Assembly (NCBI GenBank): GCA_001603765.1
Contig: LUZV01000092.1
Location: 1-8,152 of the forward strand
From: Anaerolineales bacterium Chloro_02
GTDB lineage: Bacteria; Chloroflexota; Anaerolineae; Anaerolineales; Anaerolineaceae
DNA length: 8,152 nt
Reading direction: 5' to 3'
The notes under the pieces were generated by a model. That model was not told where the DNA came from. It ran no database searches and was given only the letters and a program-made list of their open reading frames with translations. Position 1 is the stretch's first letter. Each line of letters starts with the position of its first letter. A program made the position numbers and the translations under genes. Of this stretch, positions 1 through 6,573 are shown piece by piece.

Positions 1-4
1 TTTT

Positions 5-505
5 TCAGGGAGTTGGCGTTGACACGTTGAAAACCATCAAATAATTCTCAGCCGCCCAGCCCACGCGTTTGGAATCCAAAGGAGCTTCCAGCTGCCACCA
101 GGTATAGCCGTCTGTAACTTCGGGACCGCCGATCACCTTAAAAACCTCATCATCCATCGCCAGGAAGTTTATTTCCGCCGAAATTCCAGCATTAGCGCGC
201 ATGCGCAGTCCGAGCCCCTGTGTTCCAGTCACCTTCACGTAAGCGTTCATTCCAATCACGCCATCCGGCAAAATCACAGGCACTCCAGCCGTCGGGGTTG
301 GGAGTGGGGCAGGAACAGCGGGTGTGTTTGTTTGAGTTGGGGCTGGGATAATGGTGAGGTTGTATTGAGGTGTGGTTTGGGCTTGGGCTGCCTGACGGGT
401 CGCCAGTGAAAAGACCATCCAGGTCAGACCAACCAACGCGCCAGCCACCAACAGCACGCCGAGCAGGCTATAAAGATGGTTTTTTGAGAACGATTTGGTT
501 TGCAT
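5..505 (-). CDS. Membrane-anchored protein with extracellular SH3-like domain
   Basis: The 166-residue product has a short basic N-terminus, one hydrophobic helix at about residues 10-35 (LLGVLLVAGALVGL core), a Pro/Thr-rich linker at about 43-75, and a C-terminal domain from about 80 to 160. That domain carries the bacterial SH3 signature: GLRMRANAG corresponds to the usual 'GLNVRSGPG' strand, followed by a 'W-W-Q-L' strand and a final 'VGWAAENYL' strand. Such domains in exported proteins usually bind cell-wall or surface ligands; the ligand here is unknown. No lipobox is seen, so the helix is probably an uncleaved anchor with the SH3 domain outside. ATG at 505 was chosen over the in-frame TTG at 511 because GGGG (512-515) sits 6 nt before the ATG. 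It follows the alpha/beta-hydrolase gene by 43 nt on the same strand. The TGA stop lies at 5-7, so the gene is complete. Confidence 0.8.
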   Translation of the reverse strand: MQTKSFSKNHLYSLLGVLLVAGALVGLTWMVFSLATRQAAQAQTTPQYNLTIIPAPTQTNTPAVPAPLPTPTAGVPVILPDGVIGMNAYVKVTGTQGLGLRMRANAGISAEINFLAMDDEVFKVIGGPEVTDGYTWWQLEAPLDSKRVGWAAENYLMVFNVSTPTP

Positions 506-520
506 GGTCAACCCCGTTCA

Positions 521-526
521 ATTATA
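521..526 (-). promoter_or_regulatory. Extended -10 box for the SH3-protein gene
   Basis: On the minus strand the gap reads TGTTATAATTGAACGGGG: a consensus TATAAT preceded by TGn (extended -10). No good -35 is found at 16-18 bp, which extended -10 promoters tolerate. Transcription would start near 514, giving a leader of only about 9 nt. It lies between the hydrolase stop and the SH3 start, so it may be an internal promoter of a two-gene unit. Confidence 0.45.
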
Positions 527-548
527 ACAGCGCCTATCTGCTGAGAAT

Positions 549-1562
549 TCATTCATGAAGCTTCCAAAACGTTTCGATGCTGCGAAAGGTCTCCCCTGGG
601 TTTTCAAAATGAGGCATTCCCCGGGTATGGGTGCTGCGTGCGGCCTTCCAATTTGAATGCTCGTGCACCAATAACGGAAGCATATCGAACTTTCGAGCCG
701 GATCGTTATCGTAAATTACCAGAACTGGTTTAGCTATTTGTTTATAATACCTGACGCGCACCTCCGGCACTGCCAGCTTGCCGCAAAGGTACCTGATCGG
801 CGCGAAATGTGCTCCAGGTTGGTGCGCGGAAGTATAGGCAATATCAACCAGATCGGCTGCTGGTGTAAAAGAGAAGCGCCTGCGATAGTAGCCTAAAATC
901 ATCGAGCGGCTTGCAAGAAAATCGTATGTCGGCAGGCTCCAAAGTGGAACCCGCAGGGAAATCAACGCCAGGTTGCGGATTTGTTCCCAGCGTTTGAACT
1001 CCGAAATGTGTCCGGCGTCGGGCATCTGCATCCCGCTTGGGTCAATCATCACGATGGTCTTGAATAAGCTGTCGTTTTGCTCCTCGGCAATCGCCACATA
1101 TTCCGCCGATTGCCCCATCACCACAACGTGCACCGGCTGACCAATTTGATCCCGCACAAATTCGGAAATCGCCGCCTGATACAGCCAGGGGCGGTAGGGT
1201 CTGTCGGACTTTTCGGAGCCGCCAAACCCGGGCAAGTCGAGCAGGTAGACCTTGCGATAGGCGCTGAAAGCTTCAAAAATTGGCACCATTTCATGCCCGC
1301 CGGCAAAAAGATGCACCCCATGAACCAGAAGCACTGGCGTCTGCCGACTCTCCACTTTGCTTTCGTAATAATTCAGCTTTCCGACTGTGTTGGATTCAAA
1401 TGTGTGCCGTTCGGCGTTTAGCGTGAGATCAACCTTGGCATGGTGATCAATATACTTCTTGCTATACACGATCCAACCAGCCTTGAGGGCTAACACAAGC
1501 GCAGCCAGGCTGCCCAAGCTCCAACCTGCCGCCTCGCTTTGTTTTCCGCATATCCGTTTCAT
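549..1562 (-). CDS. Membrane-anchored alpha/beta-hydrolase
   Basis: The 337-residue protein has one N-terminal hydrophobic segment (about residues 12-32) followed by an alpha/beta-hydrolase domain. Visible family motifs are the oxyanion HG at 81-82 (LLVHGVH), 'LDLPGFGGSEK' at about 109-118, a nucleophile elbow GQSAE with Ser152, an acid candidate in 'VLVIYDNDP' (Asp285 or Asp287), and His318 in 'GMPHFENP' near the C-terminus. The Ser-Asp-His triad therefore looks intact, but the elbow ends in Glu where most members have Gly. Substrate is unknown; hydrolases of this type act on esters, peptides or epoxides. The anchor suggests work at the membrane, on its outer face if the basic N-terminus stays in the cytosol. 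The start is ATG 1562, because GGAGGA (1567-1572) lies 4 nt upstream; an in-frame TTG at 1595 overlaps the -10 box and is rejected. Transcribed divergently from the beta-lactamase-fold gene. Confidence 0.85.
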   Translation of the reverse strand: MKRICGKQSEAAGWSLGSLAALVLALKAGWIVYSKKYIDHHAKVDLTLNAERHTFESNTVGKLNYYESKVESRQTPVLLVHGVHLFAGGHEMVPIFEAFSAYRKVYLLDLPGFGGSEKSDRPYRPWLYQAAISEFVRDQIGQPVHVVVMGQSAEYVAIAEEQNDSLFKTIVMIDPSGMQMPDAGHISEFKRWEQIRNLALISLRVPLWSLPTYDFLASRSMILGYYRRRFSFTPAADLVDIAYTSAHQPGAHFAPIRYLCGKLAVPEVRVRYYKQIAKPVLVIYDNDPARKFDMLPLLVHEHSNWKAARSTHTRGMPHFENPGETFRSIETFWKLHE

Positions 1563-1566
1563 GCGA

Positions 1567-1572
1567 TCCTCC
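1567..1572 (-). promoter_or_regulatory. Shine-Dalgarno site fixing the hydrolase start
   Basis: GGAGGA on the minus strand, 4 nt before ATG 1562, is the strongest ribosome binding site in the window. It rules out the longer TTG start at 1595, which would place this site inside the coding sequence. Confidence 0.8.
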
Positions 1573-1594
1573 GTGGGTATTATGGACTGCTTCA

Positions 1595-1600
1595 ATTATA
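1595..1600 (-). promoter_or_regulatory. -10 box for the alpha/beta-hydrolase gene
   Basis: Consensus TATAAT on the minus strand, followed by TGAAGC, much as at the SH3 gene (TATAATTGAACG). Expected transcription start is near 1588, a leader of about 26 nt that contains the GGAGGA site. The hexamer 17 bp upstream (GCAACA) matches TTGACA at only 3 of 6 positions, so the -35 is weak. Confidence 0.45.
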
Positions 1601-1673
1601 TATGAGAACAAGAGACCTGTTGCTGGTCGTAGTGTCCACCTCAGCCCGCTCCGCTCCTTTGCGTTCGCACTGA

Positions 1674-1682
1674 TGGTAAAAT
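1674..1682 (+). promoter_or_regulatory. Extended -10 box (TGgTAAAAT), probable leaderless start
   Basis: TGG followed by TAAAAT (5 of 6 to consensus) ends at 1682, and the ATG of the beta-lactamase-fold gene begins at 1690 after TTCCCTC. Transcription starting about 7 nt after the -10 would begin at or next to the A of the ATG. No purine-rich Shine-Dalgarno is present, which fits a leaderless mRNA. No convincing -35 is seen. The rest of the 127-bp divergent gap (1563-1689) shows only short, weak inverted repeats and no clear operator. Confidence 0.45.
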
Positions 1683-1689
1683 TTCCCTC

Positions 1690-3210
1690 ATGAAGCGATC
1701 GCGTTACTCTCCCCGGCGCAAAAAGTCATCCTCGCTGCGCTGGCTGCCCCTCATTTTTGGCGTCTTTTTCCTGATTTCAGCGTTGATTATCAGCCTCGTT
1801 GATTTCGTTAACTTCCAAAAACCGCTTTCGGCGATCCCCTACGGTGTGAGCGTAGAGGGCATTCCCTTGGGCGGGCTGGACCGCTCCCAGGCTGCGGCGC
1901 GTCTGACCGAAGCGTTTTCGGTGCCAATTGAGCTGCGCTACAATGAGGCTCGCCTTCAGTTTTCTCCAGCTGAACTGGGGTTTATTCCTGATTACGCCGC
2001 GACGCTGGCGCAAATCGACAGCCACCTTCCGGGCAGGTCGTGGCTTGCTCACCTTTGGGGGAAGACCCCATCCGCCAGCGCGGTGGATCTCCCGCTGATT
2101 GCGGAAGTTAACCTTACCCAAATTCAATCACTGCTGGAACAAACCTTTCCCCTTCGGTACGATCAGCCCGCGACGGCGACAGTGCCGATTCTGTACAGCA
2201 CCAACTACCAACCCGGTCATTCTGGTCTCGCGCTGAACTCCGCTGCCGACGCCGCGAGGCAAATCCGCAGCGCTTTGCTTTCGCCCAATCAGCGCGTTGT
2301 GACTCTGGATGTGCGCCAAACTCCTGCTCTGCCGCTCGACTCGGCAAATCTTGAAATCTTTCTTAAGCAGACGATTAAGCTTGAGAAGTTTGGCGGGCTG
2401 ATAGAAATCTATTTGCGAGATCTTAAAACCGGCAAGACAATGCACATCGCGCAGCGAGCCAATCGGGACGTCGCGCCGGATGTTGCCTATTCTGCCGCCA
2501 GCACCATCAAAATCCCAATTATGCTGTCCACTATGCGCCGGCTCGAAGAACCTCTGCCTGCTCAAGCGACAAACTGGATGTATCAGATGATCGCTGAATC
2601 GCTCAATCCGCCGGCTGATGGGCTGATGAAAGCGTATATGGATAACAACACCGGTCCGCTCATGGTCACAGCCGACCTTCGTGAGCTCGGTTACCAAAAC
2701 ACCTTCCTCGCGGGTTTTTTTGACCCCGGATCGCCGCTGTTGGAACGGATCAGCACACCCGCCAATCAGCGCACCGACATCTTCCTTGACCCTGATTTCT
2801 ACAATCAGACTGTACCTTCCGAAGCCGGCGACCTTCTCTGGCGCATCTATCGCTGCGCCAATCAGAATGAACTCATATTCAACGGTCAGGTGACGGCGTC
2901 TGAATGTCAGCAAATGCTCACCTACCTGCTCGAAAACCGCATCCACGCCCTGATCGAAGCGGGTCTTCCGCCAGAAGGGCACGCGGCACATAAACACGGC
3001 TGGACGAACGACCTGGACGGTTTAATCCACACCATCAGCGACTCGGGTGTGATCTATACCCCCGGTGGGGATTATGTCTTGGTCATTTTCGCCTACACCG
3101 AACAGCAATTCTTGTACGATACCGCTAATCAGCTTTTTGCTAAGCTCTCCCAATCCATTTATAATGCTTACAACCCTGAACATCAGGCCGCCTGGTATGG
3201 CGCGAACTGA
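1690..3210 (+). CDS. Membrane-anchored class A beta-lactamase-fold protein
   Basis: The 506-residue protein begins with a very basic tail (RSRYSPRRKK) and one membrane helix at about 17-40. Residues about 50-213 resemble the YoaR/VanW-associated peptidoglycan-binding-type region (PG_binding_4), probably in two halves. From about 236 it is a beta-lactamase2-type serine hydrolase: Ser271-x-x-Lys274 in 'SAASTIKIPIM', Ser304-Leu-Asn306 in place of SDN, and Lys435-His-Gly437 in place of KTG, followed by 'TISDSGVIYTPGGDYVLVIF', the usual closing strands. No obvious omega-loop Glu166 equivalent is seen. An acyl-serine enzyme acting on peptidoglycan, or a protein that only binds it, is more likely than a drug-hydrolysing lactamase. 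The active domain should face outside. It is first in a probable operon with the tRNA nucleotidyltransferase and GNAT genes. ATG 1690 is the only start compatible with the basic tail and the adjacent promoter. Confidence 0.85.
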   Translation: MKRSRYSPRRKKSSSLRWLPLIFGVFFLISALIISLVDFVNFQKPLSAIPYGVSVEGIPLGGLDRSQAAARLTEAFSVPIELRYNEARLQFSPAELGFIPDYAATLAQIDSHLPGRSWLAHLWGKTPSASAVDLPLIAEVNLTQIQSLLEQTFPLRYDQPATATVPILYSTNYQPGHSGLALNSAADAARQIRSALLSPNQRVVTLDVRQTPALPLDSANLEIFLKQTIKLEKFGGLIEIYLRDLKTGKTMHIAQRANRDVAPDVAYSAASTIKIPIMLSTMRRLEEPLPAQATNWMYQMIAESLNPPADGLMKAYMDNNTGPLMVTADLRELGYQNTFLAGFFDPGSPLLERISTPANQRTDIFLDPDFYNQTVPSEAGDLLWRIYRCANQNELIFNGQVTASECQQMLTYLLENRIHALIEAGLPPEGHAAHKHGWTNDLDGLIHTISDSGVIYTPGGDYVLVIFAYTEQQFLYDTANQLFAKLSQSIYNAYNPEHQAAWYGAN

Positions 3211-3233
3211 CTCGTTTGGGCTTGGGCTTAAAA

Positions 3234-5873
3234 ATGGATCTGATACTGACGCACGAACAAACAGACCTCGACGGTCTCGCTTCGATGCTTGGGGCGCATT
3301 TATTGCTTCCCGATGCCATCGCTCTATTGCCGCGCCAGATTAACCGCAACGGTAAAGCGTTTCTCAGACGCTACGCTGACGAACTGCCCTTTTCAGATTA
3401 CCAGGCACTGCCCCACGAAGCGATTCAAAGTATTTTTTTGGTAGACACCCAATCGCTGGTGACTCTGCGCGGCATGAGCGAGCAAACAAAAGTGACAGTT
3501 TTGGATCACCACCCGCGAAAAACCCAGAGCAATGCGGATTGGCAGGTGGAGCTTCACCTCACCGGCGCTTGCACGACGCTCCTGGTTGAAAAGTTGCGCG
3601 AGGCAAATAAAACCCTAACGCCCATCGAGGCGACGCTCATGCTGCTCGGCATTTACGAAGACACCGGCTCGCTGACTTATAGCTGCACCACAGCCCGCGA
3701 CGCGCGAGCTGTCGCGTTCCTGTTAGACCAGGGCGCCGACCTCAACATCGCCTCGATCTACCTCAACCCGCCGCTCTCCAACGCGCAGCAGCAGCTCTAT
3801 GACCGTTTGTTAAAAGACCTCGTGCAGTTGGATATCGAAGGCTACAGTGTCTTGGTTTCAAAAGCTGTTGCCACCGATCTAAATGACGAAATCTCCACTG
3901 TTGCCCATAAGCTGCGCGAATTCCTCACGCCAGATGGGCTGGTTTTGTTGGTTTCCACCCGCCAGGGAATTCGGATGGTTGCCAGATCCACCACGGATAA
4001 TGTGGACATGGCGCGCCTGGCAACGCATTTTGGAGGCGGAGGGCACAAGCGCGCTTCATCCGCCTTAATCCGTGAAGACGGGCACATGAGCATTCGGGAT
4101 ATTGATGCCAGCTTAAAGCAGGTCACCCAGCGCGTGATCGACTTCATCCCAAAAATTGTGACCCCCAGTATCAAGGTCAGCCAGATGATGTCGAAGGATC
4201 CGCTGACGCTCAACCCCGAAACCAGCGCCGCGGACGCGGCGGAGTTGATGAGCAGATACGGCTTTGAGGGCTACCCCGTGGTGGAAAACAAACAGCTTTT
4301 GGGACTGCTCACCCGCCGCAATGTGGACCGCGCCCTCGCTCACCGCCTGAACAAAACCGCTCGCGACCTGATGATCGCGGGTTCTGTCAGCGTTTACCCA
4401 GATGACCCGATCTCTTTGCTGAAAGAGCGCATGTTCAGCAGCGGCTGGGGACAGGTGCCGGTTTTGGACCCCGAAACCAACGAAATTATCGGCATCGTAA
4501 CCCGCACTGACCTGATCAGCACCCTCAACCATGATGATGAATTGCCCACACAGGACGAGATTATCAGGATGCTCTCTGAGGCGCTTCCGCCTACGCGCAG
4601 AACGCTGCTCCAGGTCATCGCGGACCAGGCTCACGGGAAAGAAGTGCAGGCGTTTATTGTGGGCGGTTTTGTGCGCGACTTGCTGCTTAGGCTCCCCAGC
4701 CAGGATTTTGACATTGTTGTCGAAGGCGACGCGATGGCGTTCGCCGGGCATCTCGCGCGGCAATACGGTGGGAGGGTCGTCGCGCATAAGCGCTTTGGCA
4801 CAGCCAAATGGATCCTCGACCCCGAAAAATTAAAAGCCGAACTGGAAGCCAGCCAACACAAAGCCGTAAGCGGCGCCGATTTACCGGAACATCTCGATTT
4901 GATCACCGCCCGCACGGAGTTTTATGATAAACCTGCGGCTCTGCCGGTTGTGGAGCGCAGCAGCATCAAGATGGATCTCCACCGCCGCGATTTTACGATT
5001 AACACTCTCGCCTTGAGGTTGGACGGCAGCCACTTTGGTCAGATTTTCGATTTTTGGGGCGGTTATAGCGACCTTAGGCAGCAAAAAATCCGGGTGCTTC
5101 ACGCGCTGTCTTTTGTGGATGACGCCACGCGCATGCTCCGGGCTGTTCGCTTTGCGGCACGCTTCAGCTTTGAGATCGAACCCCAGACCCTTAGCCTGAT
5201 CGAAGCGAGCCTACCGCTCATCAATGAGATCAGCGGATCAAGGCTGACGCACGAATTCGAATTAATTCTCAACGAATCTAAAGCCCCTGAGATGATCAGA
5301 CAGCTTGGATCTCTGGGAATCCTGGGCGCCATCCACCCTACCCTTCCGTGGGACGGCAAGACTCTCAGCCGCTTGGCTGGCGGTCTGGCGAAGCTATCCA
5401 GCCTTTTTGCCAATGTGACTCCCGAAGAAAGGCAAGCCATTGGCTGGTGTTTGTGGCTGCAAGACATGGCGCCAGAAGACCTTAGCGCGTTAAACCAACG
5501 GCTTCACCTGCCCGGGAAACTGCTGGGTTGGATCGAACAAACGCGCGAGCTTAGTCAGCTCCTGCCCACTTTGCCCGGGGAGTTGCCCAGCCAAATCACA
5601 CAGAAGTTGGGCGGTTTCCAAAAAACACCCATCCGGGCAGTGTATGCGGTTTGCGAGCAAGCTGAACTGCGTCAGATCTTGGATGTGTATCAGGAGAAAT
5701 ACCGCCATGTGCGTCCGTTCACCACTGGCGCTGAGCTGCGTCAGCTCGGGCTTCAGCCCTCGCCGCGCTTTGAGGTCATCCTGACCGCGCTTAAACAAGC
5801 CTGGCTGGATGGTCAGGTGCAATCTGAAGCAGAAGAGAAAACTCTCCTCAAAGAGCTGCTTAAACAGGAATAA
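3234..5873 (+). CDS. tRNA nucleotidyltransferase fused to DHH and CBS domains
   Basis: An 879-residue multidomain protein. Residues 1-300 are a DHH phosphoesterase: DLDG at 11-14, Asp71 in FLVDT, DHH at 91-93, Asp143 in YEDTG, then the DHHA1 glycine loop GGGGHK at 267-272. Two CBS domains follow (about 316-370 and 379-431), which usually bind adenine nucleotides. The class II nucleotidyltransferase has GGFVRD (477-482), DFD metal ligands (Asp491, Asp493), RRDFTINTLA (584-593), 'FWGGYSDL', the base-recognising DDATR (629-633), and an RNA-binding helical region to about 715. The rest is helical and unassigned. This order is known from A-adding enzymes, which complete tRNA 3' CCA ends beside a separate CC-adding enzyme; full CCA addition cannot be excluded. 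Databases often label such proteins cca. ATG 3234 is preferred to TTG 3216 because DHH domains start just before 'LTHEQTDLDG'; no clear Shine-Dalgarno is visible, so translation may depend on the gene 23 nt upstream. Confidence 0.92.
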   Translation: MDLILTHEQTDLDGLASMLGAHLLLPDAIALLPRQINRNGKAFLRRYADELPFSDYQALPHEAIQSIFLVDTQSLVTLRGMSEQTKVTVLDHHPRKTQSNADWQVELHLTGACTTLLVEKLREANKTLTPIEATLMLLGIYEDTGSLTYSCTTARDARAVAFLLDQGADLNIASIYLNPPLSNAQQQLYDRLLKDLVQLDIEGYSVLVSKAVATDLNDEISTVAHKLREFLTPDGLVLLVSTRQGIRMVARSTTDNVDMARLATHFGGGGHKRASSALIREDGHMSIRDIDASLKQVTQRVIDFIPKIVTPSIKVSQMMSKDPLTLNPETSAADAAELMSRYGFEGYPVVENKQLLGLLTRRNVDRALAHRLNKTARDLMIAGSVSVYPDDPISLLKERMFSSGWGQVPVLDPETNEIIGIVTRTDLISTLNHDDELPTQDEIIRMLSEALPPTRRTLLQVIADQAHGKEVQAFIVGGFVRDLLLRLPSQDFDIVVEGDAMAFAGHLARQYGGRVVAHKRFGTAKWILDPEKLKAELEASQHKAVSGADLPEHLDLITARTEFYDKPAALPVVERSSIKMDLHRRDFTINTLALRLDGSHFGQIFDFWGGYSDLRQQKIRVLHALSFVDDATRMLRAVRFAARFSFEIEPQTLSLIEASLPLINEISGSRLTHEFELILNESKAPEMIRQLGSLGILGAIHPTLPWDGKTLSRLAGGLAKLSSLFANVTPEERQAIGWCLWLQDMAPEDLSALNQRLHLPGKLLGWIEQTRELSQLLPTLPGELPSQITQKLGGFQKTPIRAVYAVCEQAELRQILDVYQEKYRHVRPFTTGAELRQLGLQPSPRFEVILTALKQAWLDGQVQSEAEEKTLLKELLKQE

Positions 5874-5881
5874 TCCCCATC

Positions 5882-6412
5882 ATGGCGCTTGAAGCTGAGT
5901 ATCTTATGCCGTCAGGTGAGCGCATCCTGATCCGCCCGCTGCAAAAGACGGATTTGCCTGGTCTTGAATGGGATGGAGAATACGCGCACTTTCGCAATCT
6001 TTATTGGCAGCACTACGAAAGCAGCCTCTCTGGCAACACCCTGATTTGGGTTGCCGAAAATGCCAGCCATGAAATCATCGGGCAGGTTTTTTTGTTGTTG
6101 CTGTCGCGCCAGAAGGAGCTCGCGGATGGAACTTTCCAGGCTTATCTTTTCTCGTTTCGCATCAAGCCTGCCTATCGCGATCAAGGGTTAGGCGGGTTTA
6201 TGCTGGAAATGATGGAGGAAAACCTGCGCCTTCGGGGATTCCGGTTTTTGAGGCTCAACGTCGCGCGCGCAAACCCGCTGGCGCGAAAAATGTACGAGAA
6301 ACACGGCTACCGCATGATCGGTCCAGACCCCGGCATCTGGCGCTACCAGGACCAAAACGGTCAGTGGCAAACCGCCCGCGAACCAGCCTGGAAGATGATC
6401 AAAACCTTATAA
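5882..6412 (+). CDS. GNAT-family N-acetyltransferase
   Basis: The 176-residue protein spans a single GNAT domain of normal length. The acetyl-CoA pyrophosphate loop is Arg99-Asp-Gln-Gly-Leu-Gly-Gly105 after the beta strand 'LFSFRIKPAY', followed by helix 'FMLEMMEENLRLRGF'. The later 'NVARANPLARKMYEKHGY' (126-143) is the typical strand, helix and 'Y-xx-xG(F/Y)' end. The N-terminal 'ERILIRPLQKTDLPGL' is the usual first strand and helix. It is cytoplasmic, with no signal peptide or membrane helix. The acceptor (a small amine, an antibiotic, or a protein N-terminus or lysine) cannot be read from sequence. It starts 8 nt after the nucleotidyltransferase stop, with AGGA in the end of that gene as a possible distant ribosome site, so the two are almost certainly co-transcribed. 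The terminator follows 34 nt after its stop. Confidence 0.9.
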   Translation: MALEAEYLMPSGERILIRPLQKTDLPGLEWDGEYAHFRNLYWQHYESSLSGNTLIWVAENASHEIIGQVFLLLLSRQKELADGTFQAYLFSFRIKPAYRDQGLGGFMLEMMEENLRLRGFRFLRLNVARANPLARKMYEKHGYRMIGPDPGIWRYQDQNGQWQTAREPAWKMIKTL

Positions 6413-6446
6413 AAACGAGGGATCTTTCGGTATTTTTTTGAACACC

Positions 6447-6479
6447 AATGAAAAAAGCGCTATTGGCGCTTTTTTCATT
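6447..6479. terminator. Bidirectional intrinsic terminator
   Basis: A perfect 14-bp inverted repeat, AATGAAAAAAGCGC, then a 5-nt loop TATTG, then the exact complement ending in TTTTTTCATT. The GCGC stem base is flanked by A6 on one side and T6 on the other, so either strand gives a GC hairpin followed by U-rich RNA. It lies between the convergent GNAT gene (ends 6412) and the PH-like membrane protein gene (ends 6574) and can serve both. Confidence 0.88.
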
Positions 6480-6573
6480 TATCAAAGGCTAAACACAGCC
6501 TCAATTAATCAACTTGCGGGCTTATTGATCAGACCCAAAGCCCGATGGCAGGTAAGCACAGTTGTGCCAGCCG

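Noticed and set aside
1601..1670. Possible operator in the divergent gap between the hydrolase and beta-lactamase-fold genes
   Set aside because: Only 4-bp inverted repeats (such as GACC/GGTC) and a short CCGCT duplication are visible, which is no more than chance.
2128..2997. A 289-codon open frame antisense to the beta-lactamase-fold gene
   Set aside because: It mirrors the plus-strand frame, has an Arg/Gly-rich composition without domain motifs, and the sense strand carries the full SxxK and KHG motifs of a real gene.
4113..4787. A 224-codon open frame antisense to the CBS and nucleotidyltransferase region
   Set aside because: The sense frame is a well-conserved enzyme across this whole stretch; the antisense product shows no recognisable motif or ribosome site.
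6517..6544. A 7-bp inverted repeat CGGGCTT / AAGCCCG with a 14-nt loop
   Set aside because: The stem is short, the loop long and no T-tract follows on either strand; the strong terminator at 6447-6479 already explains transcription end here.
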